Shown here: positions 9,143 to 20,328 of the stretch, one piece after another | Layout of the letters: the number at the start of each line of letters is the position of its first letter | Position numbering within the stretch: position 1 is the first letter of the stretch | Assembly (NCBI RefSeq): GCF_000706645.1 | Contig: NZ_KL407338.1 | Coordinates: 77,405 to 141,404 of the forward strand | From: Bartonella rochalimae ATCC BAA-1498 | Lineage (GTDB): Bacteria > Pseudomonadota > Alphaproteobacteria > Rhizobiales > Rhizobiaceae | DNA: 64,000 nucleotides | Direction: 5' to 3' | The notes under the pieces: model-generated | Database searches by the model: none | The model's input: the letters and a program-made list of their open reading frames with translations, nothing else | What the model was told of the DNA's origin: nothing | Position numbers and translations under genes: made by a program

Positions 9143-11563
9143 TTATCTTTTTTCTTTTTTGTGTTTTGTCAATAAACCAACATCCATGGTATTAGGGCCC
9201 ATTTGATCAAGATTTGGTTTCGTGAAAAGACTTGATTTTATCGATTCATCAAGGGAATATTTATTGTTGTACACTAAAGAATCATCTGCAATGGCTAATT
9301 CTATTTCTTGTAGTCGTTTGATTTCATCACGAAATTGAGCAGCTTCTTCAAAGTTCAGATCATTAGCTGCTTTACGCATGAGTTTTTCGAGATGCTGAAT
9401 ATGGTTGGTTAGATTGTTGCCAACTTTATTATTTTGCGTGATAAAATGAGAAATCTTGACATTATGGTTATTTTCGCAAACCGAACTAAGAATATCATCA
9501 ATATTCTTTTTAATACTAGTCGGTGTAATTTGATGCTCTTTATTATAAGCTATTTGTTTTTGTCGACGTCGTTTCGTTTCTTGCAAAGCACGCTGGATAG
9601 AACCAGTAATTGTATCAGCGTAAAGAATAACCCGACTCTCTACATTACGTGCAGCTCGTCCAATCATTTGAATAAGTGAGGTTTCTGAACGTAAAAAACC
9701 CTCTTTATCAGCGTCAAAGATAGCAACAAAACCACATTCTGGAATATCTAAACCTTCTCGAAGTAAGTTAATACCAATTAAAACATCAAAGGTACCAAGG
9801 CGTAGGTCTCGCAGGATTTCAATACGTTCTAGTGTATTAATATCAGAGTGCATATAACGCACACGGATATTTTGTTCATGGAGATATTCGGTCAGATCTT
9901 CTGCCATGCGTTTGGTGAGAACTGTTATTAATGTACGATAACCTTTTTTGATTGTTTGGTGAATTTCGTTGACGGCGTCATCGACCTGTGTTTTCACTGG
10001 GCGTATTTCTGTTGGTGGATCAATCAGCCCTGTGGGACGAATGACTTGCTCTACAAAGATGCCCTGCGATTGTTCTATTTCCCAGCGTCCGGGTGTAGCT
10101 GAAACAGCGATAGTTTGTGGGCGCATTGCATCCCATTCTTCAAAACGTAAAGGACGATTGTCCATACAAGATGGCAAGCGGAAGCCATATTCTGCTAAGG
10201 TAGCCTTTCGTCGGAAATCACCTCGATACATACCACCGATTTGAGGAATTGTGACATGACTCTCATCAATAAAAACAAGAGCATGGCTAGGAATATACTC
10301 AAACAGAGTTGGAGGTGGTTCACCTGGCTTTCTACCTGTCAGGTAGCGCGAGTAGTTTTCAATTCCTGAGCAAGATCCAGTAGTTTCTAGCATTTCCAAA
10401 TCAAATATTGTACGTTGTTCTAAACGTTGCGCTTCCAAAAGGCGACCAGCTGCATTTAATTCATCGAGGCGTTTTACTAATTCCATTTTGATTGATTTTA
10501 TCGCCTGATTTAATGTGGGTCGTGGTGTTACATAATGTGAATTAGCATAAATTTTAATGGATTGAAGATCTGCTGTTTTTTGTCCTGTTAAAGGGTCAAA
10601 TTCGGTAATTGTTTCAATTTCATCTCCAAACAACGAAATACGCCAAGCACGGTCTTCAAGATGAGCGGGAAAAATCTCAATTGTATCGCCTCGAACACGA
10701 AAAGAGCCACGAACAAAGTTTATATCTTGTCGCTGATATTGTTGAGAAACTAAATCAGTTAGTAATTTCTGCTGATCGAGTTTATCACCTTTTTGCATTT
10801 GGAAAGTCATTGCTGTATAAGTTTCTACTGAACCAATTCCATAGATACAGGATACAGATGCGATAATAATGACATCATCGCGCTCTAGTACAGCGCGTGT
10901 TGCTGCGTGGCGCATGCGGTCAATTTGTTCATTAATAGAGGATTCTTTTTCAATATAAGTATCTGAGCGTGCAACATAAGCTTCTGGTTGATAATAGTCA
11001 TAATAAGAAACAAAATATTCAACAGCATTGTTGGGAAAAAAGTTTTTGAATTCCCCATAAAGCTGTGCAGCTAAAGTTTTGTTTGGCGCTAAAATGAGAG
11101 CAGGGCGTTGTGTCTTTTCAATGATTTTGGCCATTGTATATGTTTTCCCTGAACCGGTAACGCCCAAAAGCACTTGAGTGCGTTCATTTCTCTTAATTCC
11201 TTCAACCAAAGATTTGATTGCAATGGGTTGATCACCGGCAGGCTGAAAGGATGTTTTAATTTGAAATGGAATTCCACCTTCCGATTTTTCAGGACGAATA
11301 GGACGATGAGGTGTCCATAATGCACCATTTTTAAAAAGAGGATTACCTAAAGCAATGAGTGCAGAAAGAGCTTCAACTGTTGCTGTAACACTATTTGTTT
11401 TTGTTATGTTTTTAGATGGTTTAGTATTTATGGTTTCAAATGAAGCATTATGACTTTTCACTGTATGAAGTTTGGCCTTAGAGCACTGCTTCATAACTGC
11501 AGATGGGTCTGTTGCTCTTTGATTGATTTGTTTTTGAGTTGTTTTTGATTTTTTGTGTGACAT
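9143..11563 (-). CDS. uvrB: excinuclease ABC subunit B
   Basis: UvrB is the damage-verifying helicase-like subunit of UvrABC nucleotide excision repair. At 806 residues it is longer than the ~670 of E. coli. The conserved protein begins near residue 100 ([17 protein letters not shown]), after a Lys/Thr-rich extension of about 100 residues. Visible motifs are Walker A GVTGSGKT (134-141), the beta-hairpin region [14 protein letters not shown]-type [11 protein letters not shown], helicase motif [11 protein letters not shown] and the C-terminal UVR domain ([24 protein letters not shown] split over its helices). A tail of about 40 residues follows. N-terminal extensions are common in Rhizobiales UvrB. 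Confidence 0.97.
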   Translation of the reverse strand: MSHKKSKTTQKQINQRATDPSAVMKQCSKAKLHTVKSHNASFETINTKPSKNITKTNSVTATVEALSALIALGNPLFKNGALWTPHRPIRPEKSEGGIPFQIKTSFQPAGDQPIAIKSLVEGIKRNERTQVLLGVTGSGKTYTMAKIIEKTQRPALILAPNKTLAAQLYGEFKNFFPNNAVEYFVSYYDYYQPEAYVARSDTYIEKESSINEQIDRMRHAATRAVLERDDVIIIASVSCIYGIGSVETYTAMTFQMQKGDKLDQQKLLTDLVSQQYQRQDINFVRGSFRVRGDTIEIFPAHLEDRAWRISLFGDEIETITEFDPLTGQKTADLQSIKIYANSHYVTPRPTLNQAIKSIKMELVKRLDELNAAGRLLEAQRLEQRTIFDLEMLETTGSCSGIENYSRYLTGRKPGEPPPTLFEYIPSHALVFIDESHVTIPQIGGMYRGDFRRKATLAEYGFRLPSCMDNRPLRFEEWDAMRPQTIAVSATPGRWEIEQSQGIFVEQVIRPTGLIDPPTEIRPVKTQVDDAVNEIHQTIKKGYRTLITVLTKRMAEDLTEYLHEQNIRVRYMHSDINTLERIEILRDLRLGTFDVLIGINLLREGLDIPECGFVAIFDADKEGFLRSETSLIQMIGRAARNVESRVILYADTITGSIQRALQETKRRRQKQIAYNKEHQITPTSIKKNIDDILSSVCENNHNVKISHFITQNNKVGNNLTNHIQHLEKLMRKAANDLNFEEAAQFRDEIKRLQEIELAIADDSLVYNNKYSLDESIKSSLFTKPNLDQMGPNTMDVGLLTKHKKEKR

Positions 11564-12198
11564 GATGAAAATATTTTATACAGTTATTCCGATATAATTA
11601 AGAAAAAAATAAAAGCTTTTGATTGCATTTGTTTTTGAAAGTATGAATTTTCTTTTTATCATTTGATAATGGGTTAAAATATTTTTTGTGATACGGCAGA
11701 GGCTACTATAGCTGTTTTGTGATACTGATCCTGGACAGTTATATTCTTTATAAGTAGAGTGAATGGAAGGCTAAGGCTGAGACCACGCTTTTGGTACGCG
11801 TAGATTGAGTAGTGTTAATAGGTTCTAGAGCAATTTTTGTAATGTTTTTTGATATTAGGAGTGTGTGCTGTAATCAATAGTTTTATATACGTTTGGTAAA
11901 AATTATTTCCACTTTTATATAATGTCCTTTTTAAAATATAATAAGCAGCAAAAAAGACATTTACATCCTTTAATACATTGATAATAAAAGAGATATCGCT
12001 AAACATATAAAATTTAAGATATAAGTTCACTTTCAAAGTGGCTAAAGAATACTCTGTGCTCTTTAGTATTTTTATATGGAAAACAGAATTTCTGTACTAT
12101 ATAATGAAAGCAACTGTAATTTTCGGGTTCCAAGAGTTATCTTGGAGGCCGATTTTATATCTTTATAAGGTCTTTCGTGTACAAGAAAGGGACGGATT
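11564..12198. other. intergenic between divergent uvrB and greA
   Basis: About 635 bases of AT-rich DNA. It must hold the promoters of both genes. A short perfect hairpin (12129-12146) lies in the presumed greA leader and is listed separately. The minus-strand frame 11815-12036 has coding-unlike composition and no ribosome site, so I do not call it. Confidence 0.4.
12129..12146 (+). promoter_or_regulatory. leader hairpin upstream of greA
   Basis: Perfect 7-bp stem TCCAAGA/TCTTGGA with a GTTA tetraloop, 53 bases before the greA ATG. No T-run follows directly, so it is not a standard terminator. It may be an mRNA 5' structure; function is inferred only from position. Confidence 0.35.
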
Positions 12199-12672
12199 AT
12201 GGAAAAAGTTCCGATGACTACAGCTGGTTTTGAAAGTCTCAAAGAAGAGTTACGGTGGCGTCAACAACAAGAGCGTCGACGGATTATTGAAGCAATTTCT
12301 GAGGCGCGTGCGCATGGTGATCTGTCAGAAAATGCAGAGTATCATGCTGCTAAAGAAGCACAAAGTCATAATGAAGGGCGTATAAACGAGCTTGAAGATT
12401 GTATTGCGCGAGCAGAAGTTATTAATGTTTCACGTCTTTCAGGCGATAAAATTAAATTTGGAGCTACTATTAATCTTTTAGATGAAGACACTGAAGAGAG
12501 AAAAGTTTATCAAATCGTTGGTGATCAAGAAGCTGACGTAAAAACTGGTAAGATTTCTATTTCTTCTCCTATTGCACGCGCACTTATTGGTAAGCAAGAA
12601 GGTGACGTAATTGAAGTAAACGCACCAGGTGGTACGCATAATTATGAAATTATTAAGGTCCAATATATCTAA
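12199..12672 (+). CDS. greA: transcription elongation factor GreA
   Basis: GreA enters the RNA polymerase secondary channel and stimulates cleavage of backtracked transcripts. The 157 residues show the N-terminal coiled coil with the acidic tip [18 protein letters not shown] (about 40-57) and the C-terminal FKBP-like domain ([19 protein letters not shown]). An AAAGGGACGG stretch precedes the ATG. The lpsB ATG follows the stop after 6 bases, so greA-lpsB is an operon, as in Sinorhizobium. Confidence 0.97.
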   Translation: MEKVPMTTAGFESLKEELRWRQQQERRRIIEAISEARAHGDLSENAEYHAAKEAQSHNEGRINELEDCIARAEVINVSRLSGDKIKFGATINLLDEDTEERKVYQIVGDQEADVKTGKISISSPIARALIGKQEGDVIEVNAPGGTHNYEIIKVQYI

Positions 12673-12678
12673 ATCATT

Positions 12679-13737
12679 ATGCGTGTGTCTTTGAAAGAAA
12701 CTGATATTATTGTTCCACATTTTAAGAAGCGTTTATCAGGGGTCACAACGACGATTATTCATCTTGTTCCATTGCAGCGAAAACAGGGTTTTTATATATC
12801 CACTTTAGGGGTAGGGTTGCCAAAAAATTTGCCTGCTCTTTCTTTTAAAGATCTTGTTGGTTTATGGAAAAGTCCAGTAGGAAAATCATTTCGAATTTGG
12901 CATACACGACGCAATATTGAGATGCTTTGTGGGGTTTTCTTGCGCGATGTTTTAAAAATGAAACTTAAACTCATTTTTACATCGGCATCTCAACGTCATC
13001 ATAAACCTTTTACAAAATGGTTAATTCGCCGCATGGATAAAGTGATTGCTACAAGTGAACGCACTGGAAGGTATCTTGAGGTGCCTCATCAAGTTATTCT
13101 GCATGGTGTTGATCTTGAGCGTTTTTCACCACCAAAAACCATTGATGATTGTTTTTCAGCTTCTGGGTTATCTGGGAAATATGCGATAGGGTGCTTTGGA
13201 CGTGTACGCTATTTAAAGGGCACTGATTTATTTGTGGATGCAATGTTAGAATTATTGCCACGTTATCCAGATTGGACAGCGATTATTGCTGGTCGGACTA
13301 CAGCAAAACATTATAACTTTGAAAAACAATTACGTCAGAAAATTGCTACTGCTGGTTTAAGCGATCGTATTATTTTTCTTGGTGAGATCCAGAATATACC
13401 TTTGTGGTATCGTCGTCTTTCACTTTATATTGCTCCCTCTCGTAGAGAAGGCTTTGGTTTAACACCATTAGAAGCAATGGCATCTCAGACTGCTGTCGTT
13501 GCTAGTAATGCAGGGATGTATGAAGAATTAATAACAGAAGAAGCAGGAACAGTTGTTCCTGCAGGAGATCAAGCAGCTTTAACAGAAGCGATTGAATTGT
13601 ATTTTTCTGATTTAGAAAAAACAATAATGACAGGGAAAAAAGCGTTAACTCATGTTCAGACACATTTCCCTTTGGAAAAGGAAGCAAGAGCAATTGGGCA
13701 TGTTTATAAGGAAATGTTTGCAGAGGAAATATTTTAA
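12679..13737 (+). CDS. lpsB: LPS core glycosyltransferase LpsB (GT4 family)
   Basis: This 352-residue GT-B fold glycosyltransferase resembles rhizobial LpsB, a mannosyltransferase of the lipopolysaccharide core. The C-terminal donor-binding domain has GCFGRVRYLKGTDLFV, IIAGR and the E-x7-E motif EGFGLTPLEAMA (about 258-269). There is no membrane segment; it should act at the cytoplasmic face of the inner membrane. The six-base gap from greA matches the Sinorhizobium greA-lpsB order and supports the name. The exact sugar and acceptor in this organism are inferred. Confidence 0.85.
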   Translation: MRVSLKETDIIVPHFKKRLSGVTTTIIHLVPLQRKQGFYISTLGVGLPKNLPALSFKDLVGLWKSPVGKSFRIWHTRRNIEMLCGVFLRDVLKMKLKLIFTSASQRHHKPFTKWLIRRMDKVIATSERTGRYLEVPHQVILHGVDLERFSPPKTIDDCFSASGLSGKYAIGCFGRVRYLKGTDLFVDAMLELLPRYPDWTAIIAGRTTAKHYNFEKQLRQKIATAGLSDRIIFLGEIQNIPLWYRRLSLYIAPSRREGFGLTPLEAMASQTAVVASNAGMYEELITEEAGTVVPAGDQAALTEAIELYFSDLEKTIMTGKKALTHVQTHFPLEKEARAIGHVYKEMFAEEIF

Positions 13738-13938
13738 ATATACCAGACTCTATTTTTAGATGGAGATGAATAATATTTAAAAGCAAGATACATGCCGTTC
13801 ATAAACATAATGCTAAGCTTCTGATATTCGTTCGATATTTTTGATGTGCTGATTTATTAAAAGCCCTTTTGGCATTTTATATTCGTTTAAATTTATATCA
13901 TCATAATACTTATTCTATGAATTTTCAGATGTTAAATA

Positions 13939-15390
13939 TTAGAATTGTTCGCTCCAAAAAGAACGGGTAAAAAGGACAAAGATCGTTATAATTTCAAGAC
14001 GGCCGGCAAGCATTAGAGCACTCAAAATCCATAAGGCATGATCATTAATGGTTGAGAAATTTCCCACAGGGCCAATAATACTTCCAAGGCCTGGACCAAT
14101 ATTTGAAAGCGCTGTTAAAGCGCCCGTACAAGCAGAAGTAAAATCAAGTCCAGTAGTGAGTAAAAGTGCAGTACCAATAAAAAGACAAAACATATAAAGG
14201 CACAAAAAAAGTAAAACTGCTTTAGTAATATCATTAGAGACATTTGAATGATCATAGCGTACTTTTACAATTGCATTGGGAGAAAGAAGTTGTGTCATGT
14301 TTGCTTGTGCAATACGCCATAAGATAATTAAACGGTTAACCTTTATGCCGCCGGAAGTAGAGCCAGCACAACCACCCGTGAAAGAAGCAATAAAGAAAAT
14401 GCCAAGTGCAAAAGGTCCCCAAAGTTGATAGTCTTCAGCACTATAACCGGTGGTACTAATAACAGATGTAAGGTGAAAAATGACATCAAGGAAAATTTTG
14501 TGGAAGGGAAGATGATTATGAAATCGCAACCATGTTGCTAGCGCAAAGCTAAAGAGAAAAACAATACTAAGAAAAACGATTACTTGTGGGTCTATGGAAC
14601 GTTTAGAGTATCCAGGAAGTAATAGTTTAATATAAAGGACAAAAGGTAATGCAGAAAGCAACATGAAGATTGTAGCAATTATTAAAATAGCTGGTTTATC
14701 AGAAAAATAACCAAAGGAGGTGTCATGGGTTGAGAACCCAGCTGTTGCTATCGTTGTCATTGCGTGGTTGATAGCATCAAATAATGTCATGCCAGCAGCA
14801 AAGTAGGAGAGCATGCAAGCTAATGTTAGTCCAATATAGGCAATAATAATGCCGTTGGCAATTTGGTGGATACGGGGTAATATTTTTTCTGATTTATCAG
14901 ATGATTCCATATGGAAAAGTTGTATACCGCCAACCCGTAATGAGGGCAAAAGCAATAAAGCTAAGCCGATAAAACCAATACCTCCAATCCAGCATATGAT
15001 GGAGCGCCATAATAAAATGCTTCGCGATAGATGATCAAGATCAGTAATAACTGTAGAGCCTGTCGTTGTAATTCCAGAGATGGATTCAAAAATTGCTCCT
15101 GCTAGGGAAATTGGGAGTGAAGAAAGATAAAAAGGGAGAGCTCCCACTACACTTCCTGTTAGCCATAGACAAAGGGTTAGTGTAAAGCTAAGCCGTGTTG
15201 AAAAACGACAAGTAGCTCCTCTCGTTGCTAAAAGAATAAGTGTTGCTAATACAGTTGTAATAGCAAAAGGATAAAGAAAAATCGTCCAATTATGATTGTT
15301 ATCGCGCAAATCCGCAAGAGCTGGCAAAAGCATAGTCCCTCCCATGATTAATGCAAACCGTGCGCAAATATTAATAATAAACTGAAAAAT
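13939..15390 (-). CDS. trkH: TrkH-family potassium uptake protein, probably starting at AUU
   Basis: TrkH is the K+-translocating membrane subunit of Trk, related to KtrB. The pore-loop signatures repeat four times: GITTTGSTVI, TIATAGFSTHD, VISTTGYSAED and LSNIGPGLGS. GGCAGSTSGGIKVNR is typical of TrkH. The first standard in-frame starts are ATG 15345 and ATG 15333, which would cut into the first helix. From ATT at 15390 the N-terminus FQFIINICARFALIMGGTM lines up with the E. coli TrkH start, and an AAGGAG lies 5 bases upstream (15396-15401). This start gives 483 residues, the E. coli length. No ATG, GTG or TTG lies in frame between there and the upstream stop. Confidence 0.9.
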   Translation of the reverse strand: MFQFIINICARFALIMGGTMLLPALADLRDNNHNWTIFLYPFAITTVLATLILLATRGATCRFSTRLSFTLTLCLWLTGSVVGALPFYLSSLPISLAGAIFESISGITTTGSTVITDLDHLSRSILLWRSIICWIGGIGFIGLALLLLPSLRVGGIQLFHMESSDKSEKILPRIHQIANGIIIAYIGLTLACMLSYFAAGMTLFDAINHAMTTIATAGFSTHDTSFGYFSDKPAILIIATIFMLLSALPFVLYIKLLLPGYSKRSIDPQVIVFLSIVFLFSFALATWLRFHNHLPFHKIFLDVIFHLTSVISTTGYSAEDYQLWGPFALGIFFIASFTGGCAGSTSGGIKVNRLIILWRIAQANMTQLLSPNAIVKVRYDHSNVSNDITKAVLLFLCLYMFCLFIGTALLLTTGLDFTSACTGALTALSNIGPGLGSIIGPVGNFSTINDHALWILSALMLAGRLEIITIFVLFTRSFWSEQF

Positions 15391-15630
15391 AGTCGCTCCT
15401 TGTCTTTATTTATTGATTGTAATGTTTACCTAATGAGAATTTATACGCTTATGTAATATAAATTTAATGCTTATACTAAGCAAATTATGATAAATTGGCA
15501 ATGTACCTTTTAATAAAGCTTGAAAAATAGGATTTTACTATAATTCAAGTTCTTAAGAAATGTGTTTTTAAAGACGGTATTTATCATAAACTTATAGAGT
15601 GTAATAAAGGCTGAAAAAAGGAGTTTTATA

Positions 15631-16575
15631 GTGCAATTGCATATTCGTGTTCTTATTATTGGCTCCGGACCTGCTGGTTATACAGCAGCTATCTATGCTG
15701 CTAGAGCAATGCTTAAACCAGTATTGATTACTGGAGTGCAGCAAGGAGGGCAGTTGACAATTACAACTGATGTTGAAAATTATCCAGGTTTTTCTGATCC
15801 AATTCAGGGGCAATGGTTGATGGAGCAAATGGCAAAGCAAGCAGAAAATATGGGTACAAAAATTGTTTATGATAGTATTGTAAAGGCTGATTTATCTAAG
15901 CGTCCTTTTACCTTATTTGGAGATTCAGGAACCCAATATTGCTGTGATGCACTCATTATTGCGACCGGAGCACAAGCGCGTTGGCTTGGTTTGGAAAGTG
16001 AACAAACCTTTATGGGGAGTGGCGTTTCTGCTTGTGCTACTTGTGATGGTTTTTTTTATCGTGGTAAGGATGTAATCGTGGTAGGTGGTGGTAACACAGC
16101 TGTTGAAGAAGCTCTTTATTTATCTCATTTGGCTAAAAGTGTAAGTGTGGTTCATAGGCGGGATCATTTTCGGGCAGAAAAAATCTTGCAAGATAGGTTG
16201 TTTTCTCGTGATAATATCCAGGTTATTTGGGATCATATAGTGGAAGAAATTATTGGTTCATCTGCTCAGTCTCCAACAGGGGCTGTTGTGACAGGTGCGC
16301 GTCTAAAAAATACAAAAACAGGTCAAAAGATGCAAATAGATGCAGATGGAATATTTATTGCTATTGGTCATGATCCTGCTGTTTCTTTGTTTGAAGGGCA
16401 ATTGAAACAAAAACCAGGGGGATATTTATGGACGGCACCTGATTCAACAGAAACAAGTATTGCTGGTGTTTTTGCCGCAGGGGATGTCGCTGATAATTTA
16501 TTTCGTCAAGCTGTAACTGCAGCAGGAAGAGGATGTATGGCAGCGTTAGAGGCAGAACGGTTTTTGGATTCATAG
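15631..16575 (+). CDS. trxB: thioredoxin-disulfide reductase
   Basis: TrxB uses NADPH and FAD to reduce thioredoxin in the cytosol. The 314 residues show the FAD motif IIGSGPAGYTAAIYAAR near the N-terminus, the redox pair ACATCDGFF (CxxC), the NADPH motif VVGGGNTAVEEALYL with VVHRRDHFRA, and the late FAD-binding GVFAAGDVAD. The start is GTG at 15631 with AGGAG 7 bases upstream. The LysR gene follows after 58 bases on the same strand, the trxB-lsrB order of Sinorhizobium. Confidence 0.96.
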   Translation: MQLHIRVLIIGSGPAGYTAAIYAARAMLKPVLITGVQQGGQLTITTDVENYPGFSDPIQGQWLMEQMAKQAENMGTKIVYDSIVKADLSKRPFTLFGDSGTQYCCDALIIATGAQARWLGLESEQTFMGSGVSACATCDGFFYRGKDVIVVGGGNTAVEEALYLSHLAKSVSVVHRRDHFRAEKILQDRLFSRDNIQVIWDHIVEEIIGSSAQSPTGAVVTGARLKNTKTGQKMQIDADGIFIAIGHDPAVSLFEGQLKQKPGGYLWTAPDSTETSIAGVFAAGDVADNLFRQAVTAAGRGCMAALEAERFLDS

Positions 16576-16633
16576 ATATACATCTCAAAAAGGTAATTTT
16601 TATAAATAAAATCAAAAAAGTAGGAGGAAAATT

Positions 16634-17539
16634 GTGTCATTGCCATTAGATTGGAATAAATTAAGAGTTTTTCATGCTGCGGCAGAAGCAGGCTCTTTTA
16701 CGCACGCAGCTCAAAGGCTTCATTTATCTCAATCAGCAATTTCGAGACAAGTTTCGGCTTTAGAGCAAGATGTTCGAGTGCCTTTATTTCAGCGTCATGC
16801 GCGCGGTTTAATTTTGACAGAGCAGGGCGAAATACTTTATCGTACAGCCCATGATATTTTGATGAAGCTTGAGAATACGCGTTTGCAATTAAGTGAAAGT
16901 CGTGAAAAACCAACAGGACATTTACGCGTAACTTCGACTTTTGGAATGGGGACAGGGTGGCTTGCAGAGCATATACCTGAGTTTTTGAATTTGTATCCTG
17001 ATATGCAAATTCAGCTTTTGCTTGATGATGAAGAGCTTGATTTGACAATGCGTTATGCAGACTGCGCTATTCGTTTACGTCAGCCTCAACAGCCTGATCT
17101 TATACAAAGAAAATTATTTACAGTTCATATGCATGTTTATGCTTCAGAAAATTATATTGCAAATTATGGTAAGCCAGAAAAATTATCTGAACTGGATGAA
17201 CATCGCATTATTTCATTCGGTGAACCTGTGCCACCTTATTTGGTCGGTTTGAATTGGTTACAGAGAGCTGGAAAAAGTGATGATTCAGTGCGCGTTTCGA
17301 TTTTGCAAATTAATAACATTGTTTCAATCAAAAATGCACTTATGCGCGATCTTGGTATTGCTGTACTTCCTGATTATATTGTGAATAATGATGAGAAACT
17401 TATACGTCTTTTTCCTGATATGATTGATATTCCTTCTTTTGATACTTTTTTTTGTTATTCTGCTGCTTTGAAGAATTCAGCAAAATTGAATGTTTTTAGA
17501 GATTATATCTTTTTAAAAGCACGCAAATGGTCATTTTAA
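16634..17539 (+). CDS. lsrB: LysR-family regulator, LsrB/VtlR type
   Basis: 301 residues. The N-terminal winged HTH (WNKLRVFHAAAEAGSFT, then LHLSQSAISRQVSALE) is followed by a periplasmic-binding-like effector domain. The start is GTG 16634 with AGGAGG 6 bases upstream. Position directly behind trxB and the sequence suggest the Sinorhizobium LsrB / Brucella VtlR group. LsrB is a redox-responsive regulator and VtlR activates a small RNA needed for virulence. A Cys at about residue 144 (YADCAIRL) sits where the family has a reported redox Cys. The orthologue name rests on context plus similarity. Confidence 0.75.
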   Translation: MSLPLDWNKLRVFHAAAEAGSFTHAAQRLHLSQSAISRQVSALEQDVRVPLFQRHARGLILTEQGEILYRTAHDILMKLENTRLQLSESREKPTGHLRVTSTFGMGTGWLAEHIPEFLNLYPDMQIQLLLDDEELDLTMRYADCAIRLRQPQQPDLIQRKLFTVHMHVYASENYIANYGKPEKLSELDEHRIISFGEPVPPYLVGLNWLQRAGKSDDSVRVSILQINNIVSIKNALMRDLGIAVLPDYIVNNDEKLIRLFPDMIDIPSFDTFFCYSAALKNSAKLNVFRDYIFLKARKWSF

Positions 17540-18072
17540 ATAATATGTTTATAGATCTATTGAAGAAGCAAAGGCTTATAATCTAGTAAGTTATGTATTT
17601 ATTGCACGGCAGATTTATTGAAGTATTTATTTTATAAAATGGGAAAAAATATTATCTCTTGATTACGTTTTCTTGAGTGCTTCCTTTAAGGATCATCGGG
17701 TTGATTTTATCTTTCAAGATCTTCTGAGTTTGCCTGGTTTTAGTCCAGCTTTTTTATTAGAGAACAATCAAAAGGCGCGTAAGTGATCTTATCCTTTTAG
17801 GAATTGCTGTTATCTCTTTTTTATATGCAATCATATCTAATATAGATGTATGAAAGTGAGCTGCTATCTTTTTTAAGCATCGGTTTGAGAAGTTTTGAGA
17901 ATATTAAAAAGTACTATTTCCATTATGAACTTATGTCATTTAATGTCTATATTGAGATAAGTTATGGTTTATCTTGAAGAATAAATATTCTTTATAAAAT
18001 ATATTTAATAATTCACGCTATCATTTATTTTTAATTCATTAATACCACCTGGGCAGATGATGATTCAGAATT
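17540..18072. pseudogene. spacer with a short frameshifted coding relic, identity unknown
   Basis: Between lsrB and aatA. The + frame 17622-17786 has no start codon but reads like protein (VDFIFQDLLSLPGFSPAF, then NQKARK and a stop). A shift of one frame continues with DLILLGIAVISFLYAI, a membrane-like stretch, up to about 17853. This looks like the N-terminal part of a lost gene with a soluble tail and first helix. FtsK-type N-termini came to mind but the match is too weak to name. Confidence 0.35.
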
Positions 18073-19860
<1,788 letters not shown>

Positions 19861-20070
19861 TTAAAGAGCAGAAAGATTTCCAGCAGCAAATTTTCCTGAA
19901 CGGCGGTCTTGAAGAACATCATAAGAGATTTTTTGTCCTTCATTTAAGTTGTGTAAACCAGAACGCTCAACAGCAGAAATATGTACAAACACATCTGCAC
20001 TTCCATCATTGGGTTGAATGAAACCAAAACCTTTATTTGTATTGAACCATTTAACTGTTCCTTTAGACAT
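19861..20070 (-). CDS. cspA: cold-shock protein, CspA family (second copy)
   Basis: 69 residues, one cold-shock domain with KGFGFIQP (RNP1) and DVFVHIS (RNP2). It starts MSKGTVKWFN, the standard family start, with AAGGAG upstream. It differs from the copy at 8433-8648 in its C-terminus (RRSGKFAAGNLSAL) and in the early MSKGTVKWFNTNKG block, so the two are paralogues rather than a recent duplication. A spacer of about 260 bases to carB probably includes a leader and its promoter. Confidence 0.95.
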   Translation of the reverse strand: MSKGTVKWFNTNKGFGFIQPNDGSADVFVHISAVERSGLHNLNEGQKISYDVLQDRRSGKFAAGNLSAL

Positions 20071-20328
20071 AGGAAACTCCTTAGTATATATAATATTATG
20101 TATTGAGATTTAAATTTCTCAATACGAGTTTAAATCGAAATTAGGCAGGAGAGATTTCATCAGAAGTGCGATTGCACAGAAAAGAAAGATCGCGTAACCG
20201 AAAATACGATGTGAAAAACTATAAAAGATTTTTCGATATAAAGCAAGCCCTATTGATTTTTTGTTATATTCATCAAAGATTGATAAAGAAAATAAAGATA
20301 TTACATTTTTGGGTACGCAGGGAAATTT

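Noticed and set aside
13502-13786. 94-residue Leu-rich minus-strand frame over the end of lpsB
   Set aside because: Antisense to the glycosyltransferase; Leu runs mirror GAA/AAG codons.
16698-17048. 116-residue minus-strand frame inside lsrB
   Set aside because: Antisense to the LysR coding region; composition follows from the + strand codons.
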